Notes: generated from the sequence alone by a model not told the origin. Shown: positions 18,612 to 28,690, counted from the first letter of the stretch. The stretch is DNA of 64,000 nucleotides from JBBRBB01 sp038206235 (GCA_038206235.1 JBBRBB010000022.1:1-64000), one strand, 5' to 3'. Numbers and translations: made by a program.

Positions 18612-20957
18612 ATGAAAGCGGGATTTTTTAAGGCAACCTTTTTTTATCTCATTTTTATTTTATTATCGGGAACTATTAAAGCTCAAAGATTCACTAACCA
18701 TCGTGCATCAACCGGTGTACAACGAAGGACAGCTTTTCAAAAACAAATTGCCTTATTAGATTCATCACCTTATAAAAATTTACAATGGCGTTTAATTGGT
18801 CCTGATACGCGCAGCGGCCGCTGCACAGATGTTTGCGGCATTGCAGGAAATAAAAATTTTATTATTGCCGCCTTTGCAACAGGAGGAATTTGGAAAACAG
18901 AAGATGCAGGCACAACCTGGCAATCTTTATTCGATACGCAGGGCACACAATCTGTTGGCAGTATTGCAATTGCTCCTTCTGATACAAATATTATTTATGC
19001 GGGCACCGGTGAATCAAACATTTTTCGTGCATCTCTGCCGGGCATGGGAATCTACAAGTCAACTGATAAAGGCAAAACATGGAAACAGATTGGTCTTGAA
19101 AACACCGGCACTATTGCAAGAATTATTGTGTATCCTCAAAACCCTGATGTGGTGTACGTTGCTGCAAGCGGCAATGAATGGAGCTACAATAAAGAGCGTG
19201 GTGTATATCTAACAATTAATGGCGGTAAAACATGGAAAAAAATTTTGTATGAAAAGGAAAGGAGCGGATGTATTGATTTAATAATGCATCCCACAAATCC
19301 CAATATTTTATACGCTTCTATGTGGAATCGCATTCGTAAAAGATGGAGCGACCCTGTGCCCCAAGACAGCGACCATATTTATAAAACTACTGATGGTGGC
19401 GCACACTGGAAAATTATAGAAGGTTTTCCCGATACAAAATATACAGGCAGAGTTGGTTTGGCAATATCAAAAAATAATCCGGATGTTTTATATGCTTTTG
19501 TTGACAACCATAATAAAAAGCGGGACCCTGAGCCCGGAGAAAAAGACAGCTATGAAAGACTTGCTCAAAAAATTTTAATAGGGGCTGATATATACCGAAG
19601 CAATGACGGCGGCGAAACATGGACAGAGCAGGGACAAATACACGATTTTGTAAAACCATTTTCGGGCACGTATGGATGGGTGTTTGGGCAAATAAGAATT
19701 AACCCCATAAATGATAGCATTGTTTATGCGCTTGGCGTGCAAATGGTGCACTCTGCAGATGCGGGTAAAACATGGAAAAAATTTGAACCTATTGATACTA
19801 CCGGCGACTGGATTCATGGCGATAATCATGGTATGTGGATTGACCCTGAAGATTCTGCTCACATTATTGTTGGTGATGATGGCGGCGTTTGCACTACTTA
19901 TGATGGCGGCTACCGATGGGATAACTTTTATGATAAAATTCCTACCACGCAATTTTATACCGTTACTTACGACATGCTAACACCCTTCAATGTCTATGGT
20001 GCTGTGCAGGATGAGGGTACTATGTATGGCAGCGTTACAAATACATTCGGGCAAAAACAAGACCTTACCGTAAAAGCATGGGACTATGCTGCAGGCGGGG
20101 AAGGCACACAAGTGCGTGTGCATCCTGATTCACCAAACATTATTTACTCAAGCAGCTATTATGGAAGATTAATGCGCAGCGATATGAATTTGCCTGACAG
20201 CGTTCGCAGCACACACATAGAACCCCAAAAAGAAAATGATACGAGTGAGCTAAGGGGTGAATGGCTTGCAGCAACCATTATTTCAAAATATAATCACAAC
20301 ACTATCTATCACGGAATGCAATATGTTTTTAAAAGTGAAAATGGAGGAGAAACATGGAAACGCATCAGCAACGATTTAAGCTATAATGACAAAAAGAAAA
20401 TGGGCGATTATCCGTATCTCATCTATCATCATGCCATAACAGGCATTTCAGAATCATCTTTAAAAAAAGGATTGCTTTACACAGGCACCGATGATGGAAG
20501 AGTTTGGCTCACGAAAGATGACGGGCAAAGCTGGAAAGAAATTTCGAAAGGTATAATTTATAATGCTCATGTGTCATCAATTGTATCATCAAAGTTTGAA
20601 GAGGCAAGAGTATATCTTACTTTAAGTGACAGAAGGGAAGATAACATCACTCCTTACATTTATCGCAGCGATAATTATGGGGCTGCATGGAAAAGCATTG
20701 CAGCTAATTTACCGCCAAGCCCTGTGAATGTATTGATAGAAGATGAGGATGATGCTAACAAATTATTTTGCGGAACTGATATGGGAATATACATGAGCAC
20801 TGATGGCGGAAAAAGCTGGATTGCGCTTAATGCAAATATGCCTGCATCTGTTTCTGTAAATGATATGTTTATTCATCCCCGTGATAAAAAATTAGTAGTT
20901 GGCACGTATGGACGCGGCGTATATGTGCTGGATGATATGAGTGTGCTGGAAGAATAA
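18612..20957 (+). CDS. Secreted BNR/VPS10-type beta-propeller protein
   Basis: A 781-residue exported protein. ATG at 18612 is preferred because it begins a clean signal peptide (MKAGFF... ending TIKAQ). It carries many sialidase-like Asp-box repeats of the form S-x-D-x-G-x-T-W, for example TEDAGTTWQS, STDKGKTWKQ, SNDGGETWTE, SADAGKTWKK and STDGGKSWIA, which build seven- or ten-bladed propellers of the VPS10/sortilin kind. Proteins like this are often annotated as glycosyl hydrolases without proof; I see no sialidase active-site Arg triad. It lacks a T9SS sorting tail. A terminator follows at 20971-21010. Confidence 0.85.
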   Translation: MKAGFFKATFFYLIFILLSGTIKAQRFTNHRASTGVQRRTAFQKQIALLDSSPYKNLQWRLIGPDTRSGRCTDVCGIAGNKNFIIAAFATGGIWKTEDAGTTWQSLFDTQGTQSVGSIAIAPSDTNIIYAGTGESNIFRASLPGMGIYKSTDKGKTWKQIGLENTGTIARIIVYPQNPDVVYVAASGNEWSYNKERGVYLTINGGKTWKKILYEKERSGCIDLIMHPTNPNILYASMWNRIRKRWSDPVPQDSDHIYKTTDGGAHWKIIEGFPDTKYTGRVGLAISKNNPDVLYAFVDNHNKKRDPEPGEKDSYERLAQKILIGADIYRSNDGGETWTEQGQIHDFVKPFSGTYGWVFGQIRINPINDSIVYALGVQMVHSADAGKTWKKFEPIDTTGDWIHGDNHGMWIDPEDSAHIIVGDDGGVCTTYDGGYRWDNFYDKIPTTQFYTVTYDMLTPFNVYGAVQDEGTMYGSVTNTFGQKQDLTVKAWDYAAGGEGTQVRVHPDSPNIIYSSSYYGRLMRSDMNLPDSVRSTHIEPQKENDTSELRGEWLAATIISKYNHNTIYHGMQYVFKSENGGETWKRISNDLSYNDKKKMGDYPYLIYHHAITGISESSLKKGLLYTGTDDGRVWLTKDDGQSWKEISKGIIYNAHVSSIVSSKFEEARVYLTLSDRREDNITPYIYRSDNYGAAWKSIAANLPPSPVNVLIEDEDDANKLFCGTDMGIYMSTDGGKSWIALNANMPASVSVNDMFIHPRDKKLVVGTYGRGVYVLDDMSVLEE

Positions 20958-20970
20958 AACAGAAAAGAAA

Positions 20971-21010
20971 AAAGTGTTTGGAACTTACGGGCTCAGAACA
21001 CTTTCTTTTT
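20971..21010 (+). terminator. Rho-independent terminator after the propeller gene
   Basis: Stem AAAGTGTT (20971-20978) / AACACTTT (20997-21004) with an 18-base loop, followed by CTTTTT. Confidence 0.7.
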
Positions 21011-21262
21011 AGATTAATCTGAAACAGAAAGTAAGGTACGAGTACTTTTTTAAATTAGAACAATTTTTTTTAGGGAGACTTGTTTCATTTTGTTCTAACC
21101 TGCAAAGTTCCTCCAGAGAATATGTACAGAAGAAGAAGCCAAGTTGTATCAGCTTGGATATGGAGAAATAAAATGTTGGGGGGAATGAATATTTTTATTT
21201 AAGGTTATTTTAAAAATCTAAAAAATAGAATACCTTGTTCTCCCTAAAAAAATAATTTCGTT
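21011..21262. other. Intergenic stretch, no gene seen
   Basis: AT-rich sequence with no reading frame of note. A near-match to the -7 element (TAATTTCG, 21253-21260) directly precedes the next ATG. I see nothing else. Confidence 0.4.
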
Positions 21263-21568
21263 ATGCGTACTTTATTAAGCGTTACTTTAGAAGTAAAAGC
21301 ATCAAACAAAGCTATCATGGATGGCTCCTTGCCAAAAATTATGCAATCAACTATGGAAAGAATTAAACCCGAGGCGAGCTATTTCACTACCCTTGATGGT
21401 TGCAGAGCATGCCTTATTGTTTTTGACCTTAAAGACCCGTCTGAAATTCCGGGTATTGCTGAGCCATTCTTTATGGGCTTAAATGCTAAAGTAAATTTCA
21501 GCCCTGTAATGAATGCTGAAGATTTGCAAAAAGGTCTGCAGGCGTGGCAGAATTCGCAGCAGAAATAA
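21263..21568 (+). CDS. Small conserved cytosolic protein, function unknown
   Basis: A 101-residue protein with an alternating strand/helix pattern (MRTLLSVTLEV, IMQSTMERIKPEASYFTT, RACLIVFDL, EIPGIAEPFFMGLNAKVNFSPVMN, AEDLQKGLQAW) suggesting a dimeric ferredoxin-like alpha-beta barrel fold. The segment DPSEIPGIAEPFF is reminiscent of small proteins annotated only as hypothetical in many soil bacteria. No catalytic residues can be named. It stands alone between a terminator and the convergent polA. Confidence 0.6.
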   Translation: MRTLLSVTLEVKASNKAIMDGSLPKIMQSTMERIKPEASYFTTLDGCRACLIVFDLKDPSEIPGIAEPFFMGLNAKVNFSPVMNAEDLQKGLQAWQNSQQK

Positions 21569-21609
21569 TGGAACTTTAATTACTTGTATAAACTTTTGCC
21601 TTACAGCTA

Positions 21610-24447
21610 TTAATGCGCCTCTAACCAATTAATACCGCTGCCTGCTTCTGCAACAACAGGAACATCATTCGGTAATTCCATTGCTGTTTGCATGCCTTCA
21701 AGAATTAAAGGTTTTATCATTTCAAGCTCATCTTTATACACATCAAATACCAATTCATCATGCACCTGCAATACCATTTTTGATTTGATGTTTTGCGAGA
21801 GCATGTTTTCATGAATTTTTATCATTGCCAGCTTTATGAGGTCTGCAGCCGTTCCCTGTATGGGGGAGTTAATGGCATTTCGTTCTGCAAAACTACGAAC
21901 AGTGAAGTTGGCGGAGTTAATATCTTTCAGCCAGCGTTTTCTTCCTTTCAGTGTCATAACATATCCATGCTCTCTTGCAAAATTTATTTGCTCGTCCATG
22001 TACTTTGTTATGCCTGAAAATTCTTTTTTATAATTATCAATAATTTCTTTTGCTTCTGCTCTGCTGATGCCGAGATTTTCTGAAAGTCCAAAAGCTCCCT
22101 GTCCATATATGATTCCAAAATTTACGCTCTTTGCTTTGTAGCGCATTTCCCTTGTTACTTCATTTTCTGCAATGCTGTAAACCTTTGCAGCAGTAGCGGT
22201 ATGAATGTCTTTATTCTTGCGGAATGCCTCACACATATTTGTATCTCCGCTAATGGCTGCAACAATTCGTAATTCGATTTGAGAATAATCTGCGCTTACT
22301 AAAACATGCTCATTGTCCCGTGGAATAAATGCCTTTCTTATTTCTTTGCCCCTGTCTGTTCTTATAGGAATATTTTGCAGGTTGGGATTGTTGCTGCTCA
22401 ATCTGCCTGTTACGGCAACTGCCTGGGAGTAACAGGTATGCACTCTTCCTGTTTTTGAATTTATCATAAGCGGCAAAGCATCTACATAAGTTGATTTTAG
22501 TTTGCTAAGTTCACGATAGATTAAAATATCTTTTGCCACTTGATGATTGTTAGCAAGTTTGGCCAATACCTCTTCGCCTGTTGCATATTGACCCGTTTTT
22601 GTTTTTCTTGCTTTGGGGTCAAGCTTTAAATGCTCGAAGAGAATTTCCCCCAATTGTTTTGGTGAGCCGAGATTAAATTTTAAACCGCAGCAATCAAACA
22701 CTCTTTGTTCTGCTGCTCTTGCATCTTGGTCAAGCACAACAGAATATTCTTTGAGAAAATCAACATCTATTTTCACACCCTCAAATTCCATCTCCATCAA
22801 CACTCTCGTCAGAGGGTTTTCCACTTCCTTAAAAACATTTTCCACTTCTTTTTGCTTCAGCAGCGGAACAAATTTTTGTTTAAGCTGAAATGTAATATCG
22901 GCATCTTCAACGGCATATTCTTTTATCTTTTCCAATTCTACATTTTTCATGTTGCCCTGATTCTTTCCTTTCTTTCCAATCAATTCTTCAATATGTATCG
23001 GTTCATAATTTAAGAATTGAGCGCTCAGCAAATCCATACCTCTTCTGCCTTCCGGTTCAATTAAATAATGAGCAAGCATGGTATCGAATAAATTTCCTTT
23101 TAGTTCAACACCATTCCATTTCATTACAATAAGGTCGTACTTAATATTTTGACCTACCCATGTTTTGGTTGAATCATTAAATAGCTGACTTAGCTGATTA
23201 AGAATTTGTTTAGTTCTATCAGCATTTATACATGGAATATAATATCCTTCACCTGCCTTATAAGAGAAACTAATGCCTACAAGTTCTGCCTGGTTGGGGT
23301 CAGTGCCTGTGGTTTCTGTATCGAATGAAATTTCCTGTTGTGGCAATAATTCATTCAGCATTTGCTGAAGCTTTTCATCCGTATCAACTAAAATATAATT
23401 GTGTGATGTGTTATGAATATTTTTATCAGCCTGAAAGCCGGCATTTTCATCAGTTGAAGGTTGTAAAGGTTCGGCATTTATATCGGCAGTTACCTTTATT
23501 GTTTTGCCTTTAACTGCATTTCCAAACAAATCTGTTTGTACGGCTTGGGCAACTGTAGCAAACACGTTGAACTCTTCTCCCAAAATTCTTTTTCCAAGTG
23601 TTTTGAATTCAAGCTCTGCAAATACTTCAATCAATTCAGACTTGTTCCATTCCTTTAAGCGAAAATCTTCTTCATTAAATTTAACGGGAGTCGTTGTAAT
23701 AATTGTTGCCAGCTTTTTACTCAGAATAGCATCTTCCTTTCCACTTCTTATCTTTTCACCTAAAGAACCTTTTATATTATCGGCATTTGCAATGATATTT
23801 TCAAGAGAGCCATATTCTTTCAAAAGTTTACAAGCTGTTTTTTCACCAATGCCTTTTATGCCGGGAATATTATCAACAGCATCGCCCATTAATCCGAGCA
23901 TATCAATCACCTGCGATACATTTTTGATGTCCCATTTATCACAGATTTTTTTTGCATCGAGAATTTCAGAATCGCCGCCCTGGTAACCGGGCTTGTAAAT
24001 GTAAACGCAATCGTGAATAAGCAACTGCCCGTAATCTTTATCGGGTGTAACCATGTACACTTCAAATTTTTGGTCTGCGGCCTGCCATGCCAGTGTGCCG
24101 ATAACATCATCCGCTTCATAGCCATCAATTTCAACAACCGGAATATTAAAGCTTTTGATTATTTTTTTTATGTCTGGTAAAGAAGAAAGAAGGTCTTCAG
24201 GAGTTTCTTGCCTGTTGGCTTTGTAATCTGTAAAATCTGTATGCCTTTCAGTGGGCGCAAATGTATCGAAGCACACTGCAAGATGTGTTGGCTTTTCCTT
24301 GTTTATCAGGTCAAACAAAGTATTGGTAAAACCAAACTGGGCATTGGTATTACGCCCTTTCGATGTAATACGCGGATTACGAATCAGAGCATAATAAGCC
24401 CTGTAAATAAGAGCGAGGGCATCCAGCAAAAAAAGTTTCTTACTCAT
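21610..24447 (-). CDS. polA: DNA polymerase I
   Basis: A 945-residue family A polymerase for gap filling and Okazaki-fragment processing. Residues 1-290 are the 5'-3' exonuclease (DALALIYRAYYA, EADDVIGTLAW, DNIPGIKGIGEKTA). A 3'-5' exonuclease domain follows with an intact DTETTGTDP near 375. Polymerase motif A DYSQIELR lies near 720, motif B RYKAKSVNFGIIYG near 769 and motif C VHDELVFD near 895. All three activities look intact, as in E. coli Pol I. The gene is monocistronic, with a terminator of the upstream gene before it at 24524-24557. Confidence 0.97.
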   Translation of the reverse strand: MSKKLFLLDALALIYRAYYALIRNPRITSKGRNTNAQFGFTNTLFDLINKEKPTHLAVCFDTFAPTERHTDFTDYKANRQETPEDLLSSLPDIKKIIKSFNIPVVEIDGYEADDVIGTLAWQAADQKFEVYMVTPDKDYGQLLIHDCVYIYKPGYQGGDSEILDAKKICDKWDIKNVSQVIDMLGLMGDAVDNIPGIKGIGEKTACKLLKEYGSLENIIANADNIKGSLGEKIRSGKEDAILSKKLATIITTTPVKFNEEDFRLKEWNKSELIEVFAELEFKTLGKRILGEEFNVFATVAQAVQTDLFGNAVKGKTIKVTADINAEPLQPSTDENAGFQADKNIHNTSHNYILVDTDEKLQQMLNELLPQQEISFDTETTGTDPNQAELVGISFSYKAGEGYYIPCINADRTKQILNQLSQLFNDSTKTWVGQNIKYDLIVMKWNGVELKGNLFDTMLAHYLIEPEGRRGMDLLSAQFLNYEPIHIEELIGKKGKNQGNMKNVELEKIKEYAVEDADITFQLKQKFVPLLKQKEVENVFKEVENPLTRVLMEMEFEGVKIDVDFLKEYSVVLDQDARAAEQRVFDCCGLKFNLGSPKQLGEILFEHLKLDPKARKTKTGQYATGEEVLAKLANNHQVAKDILIYRELSKLKSTYVDALPLMINSKTGRVHTCYSQAVAVTGRLSSNNPNLQNIPIRTDRGKEIRKAFIPRDNEHVLVSADYSQIELRIVAAISGDTNMCEAFRKNKDIHTATAAKVYSIAENEVTREMRYKAKSVNFGIIYGQGAFGLSENLGISRAEAKEIIDNYKKEFSGITKYMDEQINFAREHGYVMTLKGRKRWLKDINSANFTVRSFAERNAINSPIQGTAADLIKLAMIKIHENMLSQNIKSKMVLQVHDELVFDVYKDELEMIKPLILEGMQTAMELPNDVPVVAEAGSGINWLEAH

Positions 24448-24523
24448 ATCGCACTAAGATAATAAAGGAAGATTTAATGGTTTCAATATTTATCAATAAC
24501 GGCAATAAAAAGGATATAAATAA

Positions 24524-24557
24524 AAATGCTTTCACAAAATAAAAAGTGAAAGCATTT
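24524..24557 (-). terminator. Rho-independent terminator of the DUF3052-like gene
   Basis: Perfect 12-bp stem AAATGCTTTCAC (24524-24535) / GTGAAAGCATTT (24546-24557) around a 10-base loop, with A/T runs on both sides; on the minus strand it lies 29 bases past the stop at 24586. Confidence 0.85.
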
Positions 24558-24585
24558 AAAAAAAATATCTGAATTATCAAAACTA

Positions 24586-25032
24586 TTATTCCATTTCAGC
24601 AAGAGCCGCAGATTTTTTTCCTGACCTTAAAATCGGAGGCACAGACGCTGTTTTTTTAAAAAGCATTGCAGTCCATACATGGTCAAGTGTTATCTGGTTT
24701 ATGGATTCAAAATCATTATCGCTTAAAACCTGCCAACTGCACTCCCTGTTAAGGTCACTTACAATTTTACTGGCGGTTTTAGGAAACGCTATCCACAATT
24801 TACTTTCAGGCCTAAGCGCAGGAAAAACCTCACTAAGAATATTGCATAGCTGGTTATGATTAACCGCAAATACCATGGCAAAATCAATTCTTCTTGCTTT
24901 TAATAATGGAGTAACGCTTTTAGAATAAGAAAGCTTTGCAAATTGCTTTTCTATGGAAGATGGAAGCCCCTGAATAAGCAGGTTTTTCTCATCTTTTAAT
25001 TCTAACTTTTCAAACAAATTTTGTGGAGACAT
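24586..25032 (-). CDS. DUF3052-like small protein
   Basis: A 148-residue cytosolic protein. ATG at 25032 is chosen over a TTG 12 codons upstream. The middle and end (ALRPESKLWIAFPKTASKI, VSDLNRE, LDHVWTAMLFKK) match the layout of DUF3052 proteins, where a WxAWPKxxS stretch is followed by a VDxxWSGLRF ending. The function of that family is unknown; it is short, single-domain and has no membrane or nucleotide-binding motif. The C-terminal 20 residues are Ser/Ala/Lys-rich and probably flexible. The strong terminator downstream marks it as the end of its transcription unit. Confidence 0.6.
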   Translation of the reverse strand: MSPQNLFEKLELKDEKNLLIQGLPSSIEKQFAKLSYSKSVTPLLKARRIDFAMVFAVNHNQLCNILSEVFPALRPESKLWIAFPKTASKIVSDLNRECSWQVLSDNDFESINQITLDHVWTAMLFKKTASVPPILRSGKKSAALAEME

Positions 25033-25143
25033 TCCTTTATAATTGAGGTTAGAAATAATGGAATGCAAAAGTAAGGGATTGACGGCATATAAAAAAGAAA
25101 CGATTCTTTTTTATACGTTCTTGTTTTTTATAAAACTAAAAAA

Positions 25144-25956
25144 TTATTGGGGGGTTATTGGCTTGTAATAAGTTAAGGCTTCAGGCATTAATTCTTTTAA
25201 TTTTTGAATGCGGTCTGCATCAGCCGGATGGTCGCTTAAGAAAACCGGCGGCTTAGAACCTCCAAGATTTGCCATCCTTGTCCAGAAAGGAATAGCCTCT
25301 TCCGGATTATAACCAGCCATTGCTGCGAAGATTAACCCATAATGATCTGCTTCCGTTTCCTGTAATCTTGAATTGGGTAAAATATATCCCACAGTTGCAG
25401 CCGGCCCATATACACTATTAAAAGTATTTACAGCCTTCGGGTTGCTTCCTAAGGCAACATTTCCCGCAACCTGTATGCCTTGTGCTAATAACCCCTGACT
25501 CATTCTTTCTCGACCATGACCTGCTACAGCATGTGTTATTTCATGTCCTAAAACAATGGCCAATGCAGCTTCATTTTGTGTTACGGGTAAAAGTCCTGTA
25601 TAAACAACCACTTTTCCACCAGGCATACACCATGCATTTATTTCTTTGCTATCCACCAGATTAAACTCCCATTTATATCCGGATACCTGACCCGCAATTC
25701 CTTTATCAGTATAATATTGAGTAATAGCCGCAGCAATTCTTGAGCTCACACGCCTTACCATTTCCGCATCTTTACTTGTTGAACTGTTTACTACCTGGCT
25801 TTGCGCAAGGAATTGTCGGTATTGCGTTTTTGCCATTTTTTGAACTTCTTGTTCTGAAACTAAATTTAATTGTTGCCTGCCAGTGATGGCATTACGGGTA
25901 CATGCAATTGCAGTAATAATGCAGACCGATAAAATTGCCAGGAATTTGCCCTTCAT
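25144..25956 (-). CDS. M48 family metalloprotease, lipoprotein
   Basis: A 270-residue zinc peptidase of the M48 (LoiP/BepA-like) type, probably anchored in the outer membrane facing the periplasm. The signal peptide ends in a lipobox (ITAIAC). The zinc site is GHEITHAVAGHG (HExxH near 142-146), and the third ligand Glu lies in RLQETEADHYGLIFAAMAGY near 206. WTRMANLGGSKPPVFLSDHP is the usual substrate-side loop with S-x-H-P. Envelope protein quality control is the usual role. It has no TPR extension. It is the only gene between two long spacers. Confidence 0.92.
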   Translation of the reverse strand: MKGKFLAILSVCIITAIACTRNAITGRQQLNLVSEQEVQKMAKTQYRQFLAQSQVVNSSTSKDAEMVRRVSSRIAAAITQYYTDKGIAGQVSGYKWEFNLVDSKEINAWCMPGGKVVVYTGLLPVTQNEAALAIVLGHEITHAVAGHGRERMSQGLLAQGIQVAGNVALGSNPKAVNTFNSVYGPAATVGYILPNSRLQETEADHYGLIFAAMAGYNPEEAIPFWTRMANLGGSKPPVFLSDHPADADRIQKLKELMPEALTYYKPITPQ

Positions 25957-26435
25957 AACAGAATGATTTTATGATTGAGAGGCAATATTTGTACCAATTA
26001 CAAAATGAAAGTTACCAAGCATATCTGCGCTTAAAAAATTATATCGTCTTCTCTTTCCACATTCATATTGTGGCTTGCGGTAAAATAAAATATTTTTCAC
26101 CTTGATAAATTATTTCTGTTGCACCGCTTAAAAAAAATTCGCAAGTCTCACCCACTGGTTTCAGAGAAATATATTTTATCTTCTTTTTTTTCCGCAAGTT
26201 CATCATCTATAAGTATTGCTATGACATAGCCAGGCCAAATCTCTTACCTGCCTTGCTGTACTTTCAGGTGGTCAACAGCATATTGTTTTTAAGGGTACAA
26301 AAATATAAACATCCGTTAAACCGTTCTTATGTTGTACAATCTGTGTAAGCAAGCGTTATTACCTTTAATAAAAATCGTATCGTATTTTAGTTAAAGAAAT
26401 GATTACTTTTATTTTTCAAAACAAAAATTTTTATT
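25957..26435. other. Long intergenic region, no gene recognised
   Basis: 479 bases between the divergent M48 gene and response-regulator gene. No reading frame over about 50 codons looks protein-like. It holds A-rich and T-rich runs, TACTTTTA at 26404-26411 (one base off a -7 element) 24 bases before the regulator ATG, and no clear tRNA-like or riboswitch-like structure. The 26040-26300 part is less AT-rich and may be a gene remnant, which I cannot identify. Confidence 0.4.
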
Positions 26436-27131
26436 ATGGAAGGAAGTAAATACAAAGTTCTCTTATGTGAAGATGACCAGAACCTTGGGATGGTTTTAAA
26501 GAACTATCTTGAACTGAATGATTATGATGTTACACTTGAACGTGACGGGCGTCTCGGACTTGCAGCTTTTCAGCGGGAAAAGTACAGTATATGCCTGCTC
26601 GATGTAATGATGCCGAATATGGACGGGTTTACACTTGCAGAAGAAATTCGGGATATTGACCCCGATATTCCATTATTTTTTCTCAGCGCCAAAACAATGA
26701 AGGAAGATATAATACAGGGTTATAAGCTGGGCGCCGATGATTATATTACCAAGCCATTCGACAGTGAAGTATTGCTGATGAAAATAAAAGCGATACTTAA
26801 ACGCAATGAAGAACTGAATAGGGAAAGTGAGAATATGCAATTCGATATGGGTAAATATCACTTTAATCCCAGGCTTCGCGAATTAAGCCATGATGATAAA
26901 AAACAAACGCTTTCGCCCAAAGAGAGTGAGTTACTGAAAATGCTTGCCGAGCATAAGAATGATTTGCTTACCCGTGAAAGAGCTTTGAAAAAAATATGGG
27001 GCAGCGATACTTATTTTAATGGCCGAAGCATGGATGTTTATATTGCCAAGCTTCGCAAATATTTAAGAGAGGATGAGAATATCGAGATTGTAAATATTCA
27101 TGGTAATGGATTCAGATTGGTGGCGCCATAA
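26436..27131 (+). CDS. OmpR/PhoB-type response regulator, orphan
   Basis: A 231-residue two-component regulator. The receiver domain (1-120) has the acidic pair in LLCEDDQ, phospho-acceptor Asp in CLLDVMMPNMDG (near D57), the switch Ser/Thr (FFLSAK) and Lys in YITKPFDSEVLL. The C-terminal winged helix (135-231) has LSPKESELLKMLAEH and SMDVYIAKLRKYL typical of the OmpR class, close to Bacteroidota RprY-like regulators. No histidine kinase gene is adjacent on either side. A terminator at 27157-27195 ends the unit. Confidence 0.93.
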   Translation: MEGSKYKVLLCEDDQNLGMVLKNYLELNDYDVTLERDGRLGLAAFQREKYSICLLDVMMPNMDGFTLAEEIRDIDPDIPLFFLSAKTMKEDIIQGYKLGADDYITKPFDSEVLLMKIKAILKRNEELNRESENMQFDMGKYHFNPRLRELSHDDKKQTLSPKESELLKMLAEHKNDLLTRERALKKIWGSDTYFNGRSMDVYIAKLRKYLREDENIEIVNIHGNGFRLVAP

Positions 27132-27156
27132 GATTATCTTATTAATCGCAGTGAAC

Positions 27157-27195
27157 AAAAAAGGCCGCTCTTTAATTGGAATGGTCTTTTTTTTT
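27157..27195 (+). terminator. Rho-independent terminator of the response regulator
   Basis: AAAAAAGGCC (27157-27166) pairs with GGTCTTTTTT (27183-27192), including one G-T pair, followed by more T. Confidence 0.75.
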
Positions 27196-27474
27196 GAAAC
27201 ACGCTTACTTATGTTGCCTGCGGCGTTTTCCCGTCATCTTCTTTTCCTTTATTATTAAAGCTGATTTTTATTGATTGTTCTTTCAAATGCAAAAATTGTT
27301 TCTTTCCTCGTGCTGCATAAAATTTTCAAAGTCAGTGTTGGCAGCAAACTCACAAATGAATTTCGCAGGGTTTTCAATACCCCTATAATCAGAAATAAAT
27401 AAATTTAATCGGTCCGCTTTTGCTGCATAGTGCTTTCCTGCAGCAGAATTTTAAGAGCAACTAAATTATCCTTA
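27196..27474 (-). other. Intergenic stretch with a start-less protein-like frame
   Basis: On the minus strand, downstream of kbl, one frame stays open for about 55 codons (about 27450 to 27285) and reads like protein (ISDYRGIENPAKFICEFAAN), but has no ATG, GTG or TTG at its beginning and a stop just before it. It may be the tail of a lost gene. I could not assign a family. Confidence 0.3.
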
Positions 27475-28680
27475 TTAAGCAGTTGACCTGAGCACTCCTA
27501 ATTCTTTACCCACCTTTGTAAATGCTGCTATGGCTGCATCTAAGTGATGTTGTTTATGCGCAGCGCTCAATTGCACTCTTATTCTTGCCTTATCTTTTGG
27601 TACAACAGGATAAAAAAATCCGATGACATAAATGCCTTCATCCAAAAGCTTTGATGCAAAGTTTTGTGCAACCACAGCATCGTACAACATAATAGGAACA
27701 ATGGGATGTTCTCCGGGCTTTATATCAAAACCTGCATCGGTCATTTTTGTTCTGAAATATTTTGTATTGTATTCCAGCTTATCACGCAACGCTGTAGTTT
27801 CACTCAGCATATTCAATACTTCAATGGAAGCGCCTGCAATTGCAGGCGCCAGAGTATTTGAAAAAAGATAAGGTCTGCTGCGCTGTCTTAGCATTTCAAT
27901 TATTTCTTTTCTTCCGCTGGTAAACCCGCCACTGGCTCCGCCCAATGCTTTGCCGAGTGTTCCTGTAATAATATCAATTCTTCCCATCACACCTCTATAC
28001 TCATGAGTGCCTCTTCCTGTTTTGCCAAGGAAACCTGTGCTATGGCAATCATCAATCATAACAACAGCATCATATTTATCTGCGAGTTCGCAAATTTCAT
28101 CAAGCTGTGCAATAGTTCCATCCATGCTGAATGAGCCATCCGTAACAATGATGCGGCTTCGCAAATGTGAGCTATCAATTAATTTGTTTTCCAGGTCTTC
28201 CATATTATTGTGCTCATAGCGGTAACGTTGCGCTTTGCATAATCTTACTCCGTCAATAATAGATGCATGGTTAAGTGCATCGCTGATGATTGCATCCTGC
28301 TCATCAAATAAAGGTTCAAACACACCGCCATTTGCATCGAAGGCGGCGGCATATAAAATGGTATCCTCTGTGCCGAGAAATGCTGCAATCTTTTGTTCCA
28401 GTTCTTTATGAATGTCTTGCGTGCCGCAGATAAAGCGAACACTGCTCATGCCATAGCCATGTGTATCAATAGTGCTGTGAGCTGCTTCAATTACTTTGGG
28501 ATGAGAAGATAAGCCGAGATAATTATTAGCGCAAAAATTTAAAACGGTTTTGCCGTTTGCAATTATTTCTGCGCCCTGCTCGCTTGTGATTACTCTTTCT
28601 TTTTTAAATAATCCTGCAGATTCAATTTCATTTAATTCAATGCTTATACGGTTTACAAAATTTTCATTCATAGATGACAT
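27475..28680 (-). CDS. kbl: Glycine C-acetyltransferase (2-amino-3-ketobutyrate CoA ligase)
   Basis: A 401-residue PLP enzyme of the alpha-oxoamine synthase family that splits 2-amino-3-oxobutyrate with CoA into glycine and acetyl-CoA in threonine breakdown. Visible are NFCANNYLGLSSHP near 48-61, HGYGMSSVRFICGTQDIH, the PLP aspartate in VVMIDDCHSTGFLGKTGRG and the Schiff-base lysine in TGTLGKALGGASGG near 245. Sequence and length fit Kbl better than serine palmitoyl or 8-amino-7-oxononanoate synthases. No threonine dehydrogenase gene is adjacent. An exact -7 element (28691-28698, TACCTTTG on this strand) lies so close that ATG 28671 may be the true start. Confidence 0.9.
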   Translation of the reverse strand: MSSMNENFVNRISIELNEIESAGLFKKERVITSEQGAEIIANGKTVLNFCANNYLGLSSHPKVIEAAHSTIDTHGYGMSSVRFICGTQDIHKELEQKIAAFLGTEDTILYAAAFDANGGVFEPLFDEQDAIISDALNHASIIDGVRLCKAQRYRYEHNNMEDLENKLIDSSHLRSRIIVTDGSFSMDGTIAQLDEICELADKYDAVVMIDDCHSTGFLGKTGRGTHEYRGVMGRIDIITGTLGKALGGASGGFTSGRKEIIEMLRQRSRPYLFSNTLAPAIAGASIEVLNMLSETTALRDKLEYNTKYFRTKMTDAGFDIKPGEHPIVPIMLYDAVVAQNFASKLLDEGIYVIGFFYPVVPKDKARIRVQLSAAHKQHHLDAAIAAFTKVGKELGVLRSTA

Positions 28681-28690
28681 TTTAAGAGGG

